The position numbers and the translations under genes were made by a program. From Comamonas sp. (GTDB lineage Bacteria; Pseudomonadota; Gammaproteobacteria; Burkholderiales; Burkholderiaceae_C), in assembly GCA_031277805.1 (NCBI GenBank), contig JAITLR010000007.1:310001-374000 (forward strand): 64,000 nucleotides of DNA, written 5' to 3'. Numbering within the stretch: the stretch's first letter is position 1; each line of letters opens with the position of its first letter. Positions 34,919 to 43,961 of this stretch are shown one piece after another. The notes below the pieces were generated by a model. It was not told the origin of the DNA. It worked only from the letters and a program-made list of their open reading frames with translations, and searched no databases.

Positions 34919-35860
34919 TCAGAGTCCGAAGTCGTCCACACTGCCGTTCATGGCGCGCATGATGAGATCGCGCGAGAGGCGGTCGCTGAGCAACTCGGCA
35001 AACTTGTAGACGAAGTTGCGCAAGTATGCGCCGCGTTTGATGGCCACGCGTGCCACGCTGGTGCCGAACAGGTGGCCGACGGGACGCACGGCAAGGTCTC
35101 CCCCTGCGTCATCGCGCATGGCCATTTCGGCCACGATGCCGATGCCCAGTCCCAGACGCACATAGGTCTTGATCACGTCGGCGTCGATGGCTTCGAGCAC
35201 GATGTGCGGGTTCAGACGACGCATCTCGAAAGCATGGTCGATCTTGCCCCGGCCCGTGAAAGAGGGGTGATAGGTGATCAGCGATTCCTGGGCAATGTCT
35301 TCCAGCGTGATGCGGTCTTTTTGTGCCAAAGGGTGGCCGGTTGGAATGACCAGCACGTGCTGCCATTCATAGCAGGGCAAGGTGACGAGGTCTGGGTAGT
35401 CGGCCAGCGATTCGGTGGCCATGCCGATCTCGGCCACTTCATCGATCACCATGCGCGCCACTTCGGCGGGCGTGGCCTGGTGCAGGCTGATGGTGACCTT
35501 GGGATACATATCGCGCAGGCGGGCCACGGCAGGCGGCAGCACATAGCGGGCCTGGGTGTGTGTGGTGGCAATGCTGAGCGTGCCGCTGTCCTGGGCGCTG
35601 TACTGCTCGCCAATGCGTTTGAGGTTGCCCACCTCGCGCATGATCAGTTCAATGCTTTTGAGGACTTCCTGACCAGGCTCTGTGATGCGTTTGAGGCGCT
35701 TGCCGTGGCGGGCGAAGATGTCGATGCCCAGTTCCTCCTCCAGCTCGATGATGGCTTTGGAGACACCGGGCTGCGAGGTGTGCAGGGCTTTTGCCGCTTC
35801 GGTGAGGTTGAGGTTGCGGCGGGCGGCTTCTTGAACGAAGCGGAATTGATGCAGGTTCAT
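34919..35860 (-). CDS. cysB: CysB-like LysR-type transcriptional regulator of sulfur assimilation
   Basis: 313-residue LysR regulator. The N-terminal winged helix is MNLHQFRFVQEAARRNLNLTE followed by TSQPGVSKAIIELEEELG. The effector domain opens with the CysB/Cbl signature IATTHTQARYVLPPAV and contains YHPSFTGRGKID. CysB normally activates cysteine biosynthesis genes in response to N-acetylserine. Its neighbours, a sirohydrochlorin-chelatase-like gene upstream and a transaminase downstream, fit sulfur and sirohaem metabolism. Confidence 0.93.
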   Translation of the reverse strand: MNLHQFRFVQEAARRNLNLTEAAKALHTSQPGVSKAIIELEEELGIDIFARHGKRLKRITEPGQEVLKSIELIMREVGNLKRIGEQYSAQDSGTLSIATTHTQARYVLPPAVARLRDMYPKVTISLHQATPAEVARMVIDEVAEIGMATESLADYPDLVTLPCYEWQHVLVIPTGHPLAQKDRITLEDIAQESLITYHPSFTGRGKIDHAFEMRRLNPHIVLEAIDADVIKTYVRLGLGIGIVAEMAMRDDAGGDLAVRPVGHLFGTSVARVAIKRGAYLRNFVYKFAELLSDRLSRDLIMRAMNGSVDDFGL

Positions 35861-35911
35861 GACAACATGGACTAAGAACTTGCATCATTATGCTTCAAAT
35901 ATCTAAAGAAT

Positions 35912-36346
35912 CTATTTTTTATCTGGATTCTGTATGTTTGAGGCAGATTCGCCACGACAGGCTTCTATTGCGAGCTGTGCCAGCAAGGCAGTGACACGCG
36001 GATTCTCACCTGCTGCCGTCATCAACTCAAACTGGCAATCGGGATATTGATGACGAAGCTCCTGCAGCTGGCGTGGGATATCCTCGCGCGCATGCTTGCC
36101 CGTGCCCAGAAACAGCGGAAGGATGGTTATATGGTGCGACCCTTGCGCTGTCAGTGAGTGCACCGAGGCTGCCAGGTCAGGCTGGCAGGCATCCAGGTAA
36201 GCGCACAGGCAGGGCAGATCAGGCTGCATTGCCTGTACCGCCACACGCACGGCTTCAATGGGTTGGCGCCAGAGTGGATCTCTGGAGCCATGGGCCAGCA
36301 AGATCAGGCCGCGAACGGATGTGCCGGGGACAGTGCTGCTTGGCAT
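35912..36346 (-). CDS. CbiX-type sirohydrochlorin chelatase-like protein
   Basis: 144-residue short CbiX/SirB protein. GLILLAHGSRDPLWRQPIEAV with the catalytic His near residue 18, then HITILPLFLGTGKHAREDIP with the second His, fit single-domain class II chelatases. These insert Fe2+ or Co2+ into sirohydrochlorin for sirohaem (sulfite and nitrite reductase) or cobalamin synthesis. It starts 3 bp after the lptG stop and ends 51 bp before cysB, so it could be transcribed from the lptFG operon and read on toward cysB. Confidence 0.9.
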   Translation of the reverse strand: MPSSTVPGTSVRGLILLAHGSRDPLWRQPIEAVRVAVQAMQPDLPCLCAYLDACQPDLAASVHSLTAQGSHHITILPLFLGTGKHAREDIPRQLQELRHQYPDCQFELMTAAGENPRVTALLAQLAIEACRGESASNIQNPDKK

Positions 36347-36349
36347 GAC

Positions 36350-37447
36350 TTAACGCCGCAGTACCAACCAGCCAAAGGCCGAAAGCGATAGGGCCGTGTA
36401 GAGCAAACCGGGAGCGGCAGCCGCCAGCCAGGGCCACCAGGACTGCAGCGTGCCGATGTAGCCGAACACGTTGTTGAGCAGGAAAAAGCTGATGCCTGCC
36501 ATCACACCGCCGAACACATAGGCCGTGATTCCGCCCGAACGGAAGTGCAGATAGGCAAAGGGCAGGGCAAGCACCACCATCACCAGGCAACTGAGCGGAT
36601 AGAAAACCTTGCGCCAGAATTCGATTTCGTATTTCTGGGCGGCCTGACCATTGGCCTCCAGGTGGCGAATGAACTGGAACAGGGCAATGGTGGTCATGCG
36701 GTCCGGCTTGAGCAAGGCTCCCGAGACCATGGCCGCAGTGACCTGCGTTGGCCATTGCATCTGTGCTTCATTCTTCTTGGTGATGCGGGTCTTTTCACCA
36801 TCCTGGCTGATTTTGGTGAGCTCAGCGCCCTGCAGCAGCCATTGGTCGTTCTTCTCATCGACCTGCGCTGCCTGGGCGCGAATCTGGCCGGTAATATGGC
36901 CGTTGCCATCGAATTCAAAGATGCGCACATTGACGAAGTCACCAGGTGCTTTGATGGCTCCCACGTTGATGGCAATGGAGTGCTCACCCTGCTTTTCCTT
37001 GAGCCAGGCACCCGTCGCTCCACTTGAGATCTGACCTTTGCCCAGAATGCGCAGCTTCTGGCTGTAATTGTCGGCGGCAGGGGTAATGTAGTCGCCAACC
37101 ACCACGGTCAATGCCACGAAGGCAATGCCCAGAGCCAGCAGGGTTCTCAGTGCCAGCCATGGTCCCATGCCGCTGGTACGCATGATGGTGAATTCCGAGC
37201 TCTGGGCAAACCGCGCCATCACAAAGATGGTGCCGATCAGCACTGCGATGGGCATGAGTTCGTACAGATGGCCAGGAACCGCCAGAGCAACGAAGAGCAG
37301 GGCAATGCCAGCGGTGTAGCCACTATTACCTACCCAGCGCATCTCATCAACGAGGTCGAAGAAGAAGAACAGTGCCAGAAAGGCCAGGGACACATATATG
37401 ACCGCGAGACAGATTTCGCGGTAAATGAGATTGCGTAGAACTTTCAT
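36350..37447 (-). CDS. lptG: LPS export ABC transporter permease LptG
   Basis: 365-residue inner-membrane subunit of the LptB2FG machine that extracts lipopolysaccharide for transport to the outer membrane. It starts MKVLRNLIYREICLAVIYVS with an ATG overlapping the lptF stop by 4 bp. Three N-terminal spans, a periplasmic beta-jellyroll (about 100-270) and three C-terminal spans (FYPLSCLVMVVLALPFAYLH onward) follow the YjgP/YjgQ plan. The ATPase LptB is encoded elsewhere. Confidence 0.95.
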   Translation of the reverse strand: MKVLRNLIYREICLAVIYVSLAFLALFFFFDLVDEMRWVGNSGYTAGIALLFVALAVPGHLYELMPIAVLIGTIFVMARFAQSSEFTIMRTSGMGPWLALRTLLALGIAFVALTVVVGDYITPAADNYSQKLRILGKGQISSGATGAWLKEKQGEHSIAINVGAIKAPGDFVNVRIFEFDGNGHITGQIRAQAAQVDEKNDQWLLQGAELTKISQDGEKTRITKKNEAQMQWPTQVTAAMVSGALLKPDRMTTIALFQFIRHLEANGQAAQKYEIEFWRKVFYPLSCLVMVVLALPFAYLHFRSGGITAYVFGGVMAGISFFLLNNVFGYIGTLQSWWPWLAAAAPGLLYTALSLSAFGWLVLRR

Positions 37448-38553
37448 CGCGCTGCCCTCTGAGGCTGGTTGGAGCGGCGCAGCAGATCGCGCGGAGACCA
37501 GCGGAAGTGGCGTGCCAGCAGAACCAGAGTGCTGCCGGCCAGAATGCCGCCATGCAGCACCAGCAGCAGGCCCCACATGCCAATCTTGTCCGCGCGCACC
37601 CAGCTTTCACCCAGAGTCATGAGGTTGTAGTAAACGATGAAGGCAAACAGGGCAATCATCAGGCTGGTGCTATTGCCGGCACGCGGATTCACGCTGGAAA
37701 CAGCCAGGCCCAGAATCACAAAGTTCAGTGCTGCAAACGGCAGACCCAGGCGCCAGCCCAGAACGGAGCGTGCGATGGAGTCATCGAGCTTGACCAGCTC
37801 CCGGGTGGGCATGGAGCGTGCGTTGGCCTCCTCCACCGAGGTGGGGTTGTCTCCATCGACCTTGACTCCGTATTCCTTGAATTCCGTCATGCGCACCGAT
37901 CCATCGTCGTTGCGGGTCTCCATGCGCTGGCCGTTTTCCAGGATGACCATGCGTTCGCCTTTGATCGTTTCCAGGCGAGCCCCCTTGGCCGAAGTCACGG
38001 ATTCCCTGCCAGGATCGCGTGACACAATGAACACATTGCTGGCTGCCATGGCCGATGGGGAGTCCTTGTCGACAAAGAACACGCGTGTACCGCCTGCAGA
38101 TTCCTGGAACTCGCCTGGAGCAATACGGTCCAGGTCGCTGCGTTGCTGGAACTGGGTCTTGATCTGCTCAATCTGCTGATATGACCAGGGCAGCACACCC
38201 AGAGCCAGAACGGCTGTGATCAGGATGACGGGCCAGGCAAAGCGCAGCAGCGGCTTGAGCAAGCTCGCCAGGCCCTGGCCTGCTGCAAACCAGATCACCA
38301 TCTCGCTGTCGCGGTACATACGCGACAGAGAGCCGACGATGGCAACGAACAGACTCAAACCCAGAATGGTGGGAAGCTGGCCAAGCACGGTGAAGCCCAT
38401 GACCAGCATCACGTCGGAAGGGCTGACACTGCCCTTGTAAGCCTGACCCAGGGTGCGGATCAGCATCATGGTCATCACTACAGTGATCAAGACCACAGCC
38501 GTCGCGCCAAAGCTGCGGGCCAGCTCTTTGCGTATGGATGAATCGAATAACAT
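37444..38553 (-). CDS. lptF: LPS export ABC transporter permease LptF
   Basis: 369-residue partner of LptG with the same plan. MLFDSSIRKELARSFGATAVVLITVVMTMM begins it; a periplasmic jellyroll occupies about 120-260, with terminal spans after. First gene of the lptF-lptG pair. Its start is only 23 bp from the divergent pepA start, so the promoters of the two genes must overlap each other's 5' ends. Confidence 0.95.
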   Translation of the reverse strand: MLFDSSIRKELARSFGATAVVLITVVMTMMLIRTLGQAYKGSVSPSDVMLVMGFTVLGQLPTILGLSLFVAIVGSLSRMYRDSEMVIWFAAGQGLASLLKPLLRFAWPVILITAVLALGVLPWSYQQIEQIKTQFQQRSDLDRIAPGEFQESAGGTRVFFVDKDSPSAMAASNVFIVSRDPGRESVTSAKGARLETIKGERMVILENGQRMETRNDDGSVRMTEFKEYGVKVDGDNPTSVEEANARSMPTRELVKLDDSIARSVLGWRLGLPFAALNFVILGLAVSSVNPRAGNSTSLMIALFAFIVYYNLMTLGESWVRADKIGMWGLLLVLHGGILAGSTLVLLARHFRWSPRDLLRRSNQPQRAAR

Positions 38554-38576
38554 TGGCTAAAAGGAAAACACCGATT

Positions 38577-40124
38577 ATGAACTTTGAACTGAAGGCTTTG
38601 ACCGCTGCAGCCGCAGCGCGTGAAAAATGTGATCTGCTGTTGGTGCTGGTTTCCGAGCAGGCGGCACTGGGTAGCGATGCCATCGGCGCCATTGCTGCGC
38701 ATGCAGTGAAGCAGGGTGATTTTGCCCTGTCCTGTGGCAAGCAGCTGCCTTTGTATCAGGTACCCGCTGTCGCGGCCCGTCGTGTATTGCTGCTGGCTGT
38801 GGGTGCCGGGACTGCCAAGGATGTGCGCAATGCACTGGCAGGCAGCGCTGCAACCCTCAAGGCAGAAGGCGTGGCAAAGGCGGTGGTGCATCTGGCCTTC
38901 GATGCAGATGCCAAGGCTGTGGCCGGCGCCGTGCAGGCATTGGCTGACGCAACTTACCTCTACACACATACCAAATCCCAGGCAAAGCCCATCAGCCTCA
39001 AGAAGATCGTGCTGGGTGTGCAGTCCAGGACGGCTGCCATTGCCGAGGCATTTGACATCGGCGTAGCCCAGCAGGAGGGTGTGGCTCTGGCGCGTGAATG
39101 GGCGAATCGCCCTGCCAACCATGCAACGCCGACCATGCTGGCCAATGTAGCCAAGAACATTGCGAAGGCTGCACGCATGAGCTGCAAGGTTCATGGACCG
39201 GCCGAAGTGGCGAAGCTGGGCATGGGGGCGTTCATGGCCGTGGCTCAGGGTTCGCGCGAGCCGCTGCGCCTGATTGAGCTGCACTACAACGGCGCGGCCA
39301 AGAGCGATGCGCCGATTGTGCTGATCGGCAAGGGTATTACCTTTGATACCGGAGGCATCTCGCTCAAGCCTGCGGCCGAGATGGATGAAATGAAGTACGA
39401 CATGGGGGGCGCCGCCAGCGTACTTGGGGTGTTCCAGTCGCTGGCCAAGCTGCAGCCCGCCATCAACGTGGTTGGCCTGATCGCCGCCTGCGAAAACATG
39501 CCCGATGGTGCAGCGGTCAAGCCCGGTGATGTGGTCACCAGCATGAGCGGTCAAACCATTGAAATCCTCAATACCGACGCCGAAGGTCGTCTGGTGTTGT
39601 GCGATGCGCTGCACTTCGCGGCTCGTTTCAAGCCTGCATCCATGGTGGACATGGCGACGTTGACTGGTGCCTGCGTGATTGCGCTGGGTGGCCTGCGCAG
39701 CGGCCTGTTTTCTACCCACGACGAACTGGCGACTGAGCTGCAGAGGGCTGGTGACGCAGCACTCGATCCCTGCTGGCGCATGCCGCTGGATGATGAATAT
39801 GCCGAAGGCCTCAAGAGCAATTTTGCCGATGTGGGCAATGTCGCGGGTCGCGCCGCAGGTTCTGTGACGGCTGCCAAGTTCCTGCAAAAGTTTGTAGGTG
39901 ACATTCCTTGGGCGCATCTGGATATTGCAGGCACTGCCTGGAAGAGCGGCGCAGCCAAGGGTGCTACAGGTCGGCCTGTGGGGCTGCTGCTGCAGTTCTT
40001 GATGGGCAAGGCTGTGCAAACGAAGCCCGCCAAGGCAGCCAAAACCGTCAAGGTCGCGACGGCCCTGAATTCCGCCACGCCTCGCAAACGTGCGGCAACT
40101 GCAGTTCGCAAGGCAGAGGCCTGA
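38577..40124 (+). CDS. pepA: Leucyl aminopeptidase PepA (M17 family)
   Basis: Cytosolic dinuclear-metal aminopeptidase of 515 residues. ATG 38577 (MNFELKALTAAAAAREK) follows AAGGA by about 12 bp. Metal and catalytic motifs are visible as GKGITFDTGGISLKP near residue 250 and the family signature NTDAEGRLVL near 331. The C-terminus carries an extra Lys/Ala-rich tail (TKPAKAAKTVKVATALNSA), longer than typical PepA and possibly disordered. In other bacteria PepA also binds DNA; no evidence bears on that here. Followed by holC. Confidence 0.95.
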   Translation: MNFELKALTAAAAAREKCDLLLVLVSEQAALGSDAIGAIAAHAVKQGDFALSCGKQLPLYQVPAVAARRVLLLAVGAGTAKDVRNALAGSAATLKAEGVAKAVVHLAFDADAKAVAGAVQALADATYLYTHTKSQAKPISLKKIVLGVQSRTAAIAEAFDIGVAQQEGVALAREWANRPANHATPTMLANVAKNIAKAARMSCKVHGPAEVAKLGMGAFMAVAQGSREPLRLIELHYNGAAKSDAPIVLIGKGITFDTGGISLKPAAEMDEMKYDMGGAASVLGVFQSLAKLQPAINVVGLIAACENMPDGAAVKPGDVVTSMSGQTIEILNTDAEGRLVLCDALHFAARFKPASMVDMATLTGACVIALGGLRSGLFSTHDELATELQRAGDAALDPCWRMPLDDEYAEGLKSNFADVGNVAGRAAGSVTAAKFLQKFVGDIPWAHLDIAGTAWKSGAAKGATGRPVGLLLQFLMGKAVQTKPAKAAKTVKVATALNSATPRKRAATAVRKAEA

Positions 40125-40175
40125 TGAAAACGGCGGGCATGGCTTCGTTGGAGGCCAGGTCCGCCGGAGTGTGAT

Positions 40176-40607
40176 GTGACTGAAATCGCTTTTCATTTCA
40201 ACGCGCCCGACAAGCTGGCCTATGTCTGCCGCTTTGCACGCAAGGCTTTGCGCCATGGCGCAAAGCTGGTCATCCTGGGGGATGCCTCACAGCTGACCCG
40301 TTTGTCCACTCAACTGTGGAGCGTATCGCCTGTCGATTTTTTGGCGCATGCTTCACAGGCCGACGGGGCACCGATGCTGGTGGCTTCGCCCATTGTGCTG
40401 GCCCAGCAACTGCAGAACCTGCCCCATCATGATGTGCTGGTGAACCTGACGTCGCAGGTGCCGGCAGACTTTGAACACTTTACGCGTGTGGTCGAGATCG
40501 TCTCCTCTTCGGACGAAATGGATCGCCACGAGGCCCGCGCACGTTGGCGTGACTATGCGGCGCGCGGTTTGTCCATTGTCCGGCACGATTTGCAGCTCAA
40601 AAGTTAA
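40176..40607 (+). CDS. holC: DNA polymerase III chi subunit
   Basis: 143-residue subunit that links the clamp loader to single-strand-binding protein. It begins at a GTG (TEIAFHFNAPDKLAYVCRFA follows) and shows the family pattern FARKALRHGAKLVILGD and VLVNLTSQVPADFEHFTRV. It sits 51 bp downstream of pepA, the common pepA-holC arrangement in proteobacteria. Confidence 0.92.
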   Translation: MTEIAFHFNAPDKLAYVCRFARKALRHGAKLVILGDASQLTRLSTQLWSVSPVDFLAHASQADGAPMLVASPIVLAQQLQNLPHHDVLVNLTSQVPADFEHFTRVVEIVSSSDEMDRHEARARWRDYAARGLSIVRHDLQLKS

Positions 40608-40610
40608 GCC

Positions 40611-41276
40611 ATGAATAGCTCACCCAAAACTCCGCCGCGTTTTGTTCCGACTCTGACAGAGATCGTGCCTGTGGACGTGGCAAAGGATGAGGCCATTGAA
40701 GACAGTTCTTCATTGATGCCAGCCCAGGCGGAGTGTTCGCAGCGTGCACCGGATGCCGCAGCAGTAGATCCGTTGGTGATCGCCGCAGCTCCGCTGGCAC
40801 CCTTTCATTCGCCTTGGCTGGCCGATGGTCTCTATGTGCGAGGCCTGCCTGCCGCCATTCCCCATGATTTGCCACCGCTGCCGGAGTCTCTGCCACCTCA
40901 GCAGCCTTTTGCAGATCTTTCTGTGGCGTTTCAGGACAATCCTGTACAAGGCGTCGATTCCTTGTCTGAGCAGCATGGGCCAGAGCCTGTGCAGAGTGAG
41001 AGCACTGCACAGGCGGGCCTGGATGTTGCAGAGCTGGCTGTTGAGGTCGAGGCTGCCGCGGAACAACCGGAGCTGGATATGCAGGAGCAGATGCTGAATC
41101 AGCTGATGCGGCATGTTGAGCAAGTGCTGGATGAGCGGCTTCAGGCAGTGATTGCCACCGTCATAGAGGAGCAGACGCAGTCTCTGGCTCAGCGCTTGCG
41201 TGAAGAGATGAAGTCAGTGGTACAGCAGACGCTTGAACAAGCCGGTGGGACTGCAGCGGCTTCGCAAAAGGCCTAG
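40611..41276 (+). CDS. Acidic unknown protein with C-terminal coiled coil
   Basis: 221 residues, no signal peptide. The first 150 residues are Pro, Ala and acid rich and probably disordered. Residues 155-215 form a predicted amphipathic coiled coil (QMLNQLMRHVEQVLDERLQ; TQSLAQRLREEMKSVVQQT). It starts 3 bp after holC and is likely cotranscribed with it. I do not recognise a family; the position suggests a small conserved accessory protein. Confidence 0.7.
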   Translation: MNSSPKTPPRFVPTLTEIVPVDVAKDEAIEDSSSLMPAQAECSQRAPDAAAVDPLVIAAAPLAPFHSPWLADGLYVRGLPAAIPHDLPPLPESLPPQQPFADLSVAFQDNPVQGVDSLSEQHGPEPVQSESTAQAGLDVAELAVEVEAAAEQPELDMQEQMLNQLMRHVEQVLDERLQAVIATVIEEQTQSLAQRLREEMKSVVQQTLEQAGGTAAASQKA

Positions 41277-41300
41277 GCTGACTGACCCAGGCTGGTGCAA

Positions 41301-42323
41301 TCAGCGCCCCATGCGCACAGGGCCGCTGAAGACTTCGGGATTCAAAATGTGGGAAGGTTGTCCATTGACAAAATTCACCACGTTCTCGAATGCTGCGCGG
41401 AAGTACATCTCGTAGCTGTCTTGTTCCACATAGCCGATATGTGGCGTACAGATGCAATTTTCCAGTCGCAGCAATGCATGGCCTTGAAGAATGGGCTCGC
41501 TCTCGAAAACGTCTATGGCGGCCAGACCAGGCCGGCCACGGTTCAGTGCGCACAGCAGCGCCTCGGGTTCCACCAGCTCGGCGCGCGATGTGTTCACAAA
41601 CAACGCCGTAGGTTTCATCCGAGCGAGGTCTTGTGCCGTGACCGCTCCACGCGTCGCGTCATTCAGGCGCAGATGGAGCGACAGAACGTCGCATTGCTCG
41701 AAAAATGCTTCCTTGGTCGGTGCAGCCAGATAGCCATCGCTTTCCGCTTTCTGGCGTGATGTATCGCTGCCCCAGACGCAAACCTGCATGCCAAAGGCCT
41801 TGCCATAGCTGGCCACCAACTGGCCAATGCGTCCGTAACCCCAGACACCCAGCATACGACCGCGTAGAACAGTGCCCAGGCCAAAGTTAGAAGGCATGGA
41901 TGCAGCCTTGAGGCCCGACTGCTGCCAGGCTCCGTGCTTGAGGTTGGAGATATATTGAGGCAGGCGCCGCATGGCCGCCATGACCAGCGCCCAGGTCAAC
42001 TCCGCAGGCGCAACGGGCGATCCAATGCCCTCGGCAATCGCTACGCCTCGTTCTGTGCAGGCTTGAATATCGATGTGCGCGCCAGCTTTGCCCGTCTGAG
42101 CTATGAGCTTGAGGCGTGGCAGCTTTTCCAGCAACTGACGTGATATGGGGGTGCGCTCGCGAATCAGGACGATGACATCTGCATCCCGCAGACGAACAGA
42201 CAACTGGCCCACGCCTTTGACCGTATTGGTGTAGACCTTGGCATTGAATAGGTCGAGAAGTTGTGCGCAAGCTAGCTTGCGCACAGCGTCTTGATAGTCG
42301 TCCAAAATAACAATATTCACCAC
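41301..42323 (-). CDS. D-2-hydroxyacid dehydrogenase family protein
   Basis: 340-residue NAD-dependent dehydrogenase of the SerA/formate dehydrogenase type. The cofactor fold GxGxxG appears as VWGYGRIGQLVA near residue 160. The catalytic Arg region is FVNTSRAELVEPEALLCAL, the Glu region DVFESEPI, and the His CTPHIGYVEQD near 296. The substrate is not deducible, and the N-terminus (DDYQDAVRKLACAQLLDLF) is that of the unassigned bacterial branch rather than true phosphoglycerate dehydrogenase. Convergent with the holC operon. Confidence 0.92.
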   Translation of the reverse strand: MVNIVILDDYQDAVRKLACAQLLDLFNAKVYTNTVKGVGQLSVRLRDADVIVLIRERTPISRQLLEKLPRLKLIAQTGKAGAHIDIQACTERGVAIAEGIGSPVAPAELTWALVMAAMRRLPQYISNLKHGAWQQSGLKAASMPSNFGLGTVLRGRMLGVWGYGRIGQLVASYGKAFGMQVCVWGSDTSRQKAESDGYLAAPTKEAFFEQCDVLSLHLRLNDATRGAVTAQDLARMKPTALFVNTSRAELVEPEALLCALNRGRPGLAAIDVFESEPILQGHALLRLENCICTPHIGYVEQDSYEMYFRAAFENVVNFVNGQPSHILNPEVFSGPVRMGR

Positions 42324-42817
42324 CAGGATCCTTTAGTAAGTGGCTGAATTCATTGGCGAAGATCTGAGTCCATCCATTACGCGGACATTTGAACTCTCAA
42401 ACCTGCACCCAAGTCAATGCACCGCCAGTTGGTCATGGTGCGCTCTATACCAACCGTAGCCTAGCGTAACTTTCAAAAAACCGTGCTGGATAGAGAGCGG
42501 TCCGCATGCATCTTTGCAGCACGCGCCGTAAAAGCGTTGTCAGAGGCTGCCCGTATTGTCGTTCAAGCTTGCGCAGGTTTGGAGCTGTGGGTGATGGTGT
42601 CAGGGAATAGTCGGGTGGTGGCAGTGAGGGTGAACAAAGAACAGCTCCGAAACAATCACTTGGGGTGCACACTGCCGCTCTGATGCTGTTTGTGCCAAGG
42701 GCGAGCGCCGTGCCCATAATCCAGCCCTTGATTGAGCGATGAAAAATAGCAGCGAGACATAAAAATAACGGAGCACCACCTTATGGTTCCTGGGATTGCA
42801 GCGAGGAACTTTCCTCC
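42324..42817. other. Intergenic region upstream of the Crp-type gene
   Basis: About 490 bp with no convincing gene. A 90-codon minus-strand frame (42445-42717) contains NLRKLERQYGQPLTTLLRRV, which looks protein-like but is not preceded by a ribosome site, so I do not call it. The last 50 bp are A-rich (AAAATAGC, ATAAAAATAA) and probably carry the promoter of the regulator. Confidence 0.4.
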
Positions 42818-43447
42818 ATGCTGCTGAATGCTCCACAGATCGGAACGGTGGTGAGGTTTGCCGTGGGTGATTATCTATTCCGACAGGGTCAGGTGCTGCG
42901 CAGCTTTCACCTCATACGCAGTGGCGTGTTCCATTCAAGAATCTTGCGTCCCGATGGGACAGAGATCCTGGTTGAGCTATTTGGTCCAGGTGCCGTGGTT
43001 GGCGAGGGGCCAGCTTTTTCCGGGGCAAAGAGAGGAACCTTTGTTCAAGCCGTCAGCGATGCAGTGGTCAGCATCTACACCGCAGAGGAAATGGCGGAAT
43101 GCTTTGGGCGGCAGCCTGAAATTGCCGTCTCATTGATCAAGCTCCTGGGGTTGAAGAACCGCATGCTGCTGAATCGCATTTCCTCGATCACTGCCCCGCA
43201 GCCCATTTTCAGAGTGGCGAGTCTGCTGTATCAACTGGCCAATCACAGCTCTCGGCAGATATCTGCTGACGATTCTCCAGGTGTTTCTCTCTCGCATGAG
43301 GCCATCGCCTCCATGACTGCCTTATCGCGAGTGTCGGTGACTCGCTCCATGGCCAAGTTGCTGGATTGTGGCGCAATTGTTGATGCAAGAAAGAGCCATG
43401 TCACCGTGGACCTTGCTGCTTTGCGTGAGGTTCTGAAAAGCAGCTAG
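42818..43447 (+). CDS. Crp/Fnr-family transcriptional regulator
   Basis: 209 residues: a cyclic-nucleotide-binding-like beta-roll (FAVGDYLFRQGQVLRSFHLI; ELFGPGAVVGEGPAFSG), a dimerisation helix (IKLLGLKNRMLLNRISSI) and a C-terminal helix-turn-helix (SHEAIASMTALSRVSVTRSM). It lacks the N-terminal cysteine cluster of Fnr, so it is not an oxygen-sensing iron-sulfur protein. Target genes unknown; the small exported protein downstream follows by 75 bp. Confidence 0.9.
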   Translation: MLLNAPQIGTVVRFAVGDYLFRQGQVLRSFHLIRSGVFHSRILRPDGTEILVELFGPGAVVGEGPAFSGAKRGTFVQAVSDAVVSIYTAEEMAECFGRQPEIAVSLIKLLGLKNRMLLNRISSITAPQPIFRVASLLYQLANHSSRQISADDSPGVSLSHEAIASMTALSRVSVTRSMAKLLDCGAIVDARKSHVTVDLAALREVLKSS

Positions 43448-43522
43448 CACCGTATACCGGGATACAAAGATCCGAAAGTACCTGCCAGAGAATGAATTTT
43501 TCGAAGCAGGAGGATTGCGGTT

Positions 43523-43852
43523 ATGCAAAAAGCGTTGTTGTGGGCAGGTCGCAGCTATAGAAGCTGCGCTTTGTTTTTCCTGGCCATCGGCCTGTGTGCC
43601 TCGGCCTCCTCGACGGAGTTGCCCAACCCTGTGCGGGAGTTTGCGAAAAACCTCGGCTATTGCTATTACATGGTTGCCCCGCCTGGCAGTGCTGACGACA
43701 AATTCGAGAGTCAGTACAGCGATGCTTTGGATGCCTCGTTTAATTTCCTCCAGCAGCGCTCGCCGGACAGGTCGAAACTGGACGTCATTCTTTGGCTGCG
43801 TGAACAATGTGAAGCAACGATTGTGGAAGCGGCTAAAGCATCCAAGCAATAG
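43523..43852 (+). CDS. Small exported protein of unknown function
   Basis: 109 residues with a signal peptide MQKALLWAGRSYRSCALFFLAIGLCASA and a mature part with two conserved-looking cysteines (NLGYCYYMVAPPG, WLREQCEATIVEA) that could form a disulfide. GGAGGATTGCGGTT precedes the start. Mostly helical. No family recognised. Confidence 0.7.
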   Translation: MQKALLWAGRSYRSCALFFLAIGLCASASSTELPNPVREFAKNLGYCYYMVAPPGSADDKFESQYSDALDASFNFLQQRSPDRSKLDVILWLREQCEATIVEAAKASKQ

Positions 43853-43961
43853 ATTCCGCCACAGGGGCGGCGACCATGAACAGGGAGCGTAGCATCAGCT
43901 GTTCGCTGCAAGGCTCTGGCCGAGCTGTTCTCAGCCGTCATTGTCAAAGAGGTGGAGGCTT

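Noticed and set aside
38487..40256. 589-codon open frame antisense to pepA
   Set aside because: Shadow of pepA; contains no recognisable motif.
42445..42717. 90-codon minus-strand frame with NLRKLERQYGQPLTTLLRRV
   Set aside because: The segment looks protein-like, but there is no ribosome site and the N-terminal half is low complexity; at most a decayed fragment.
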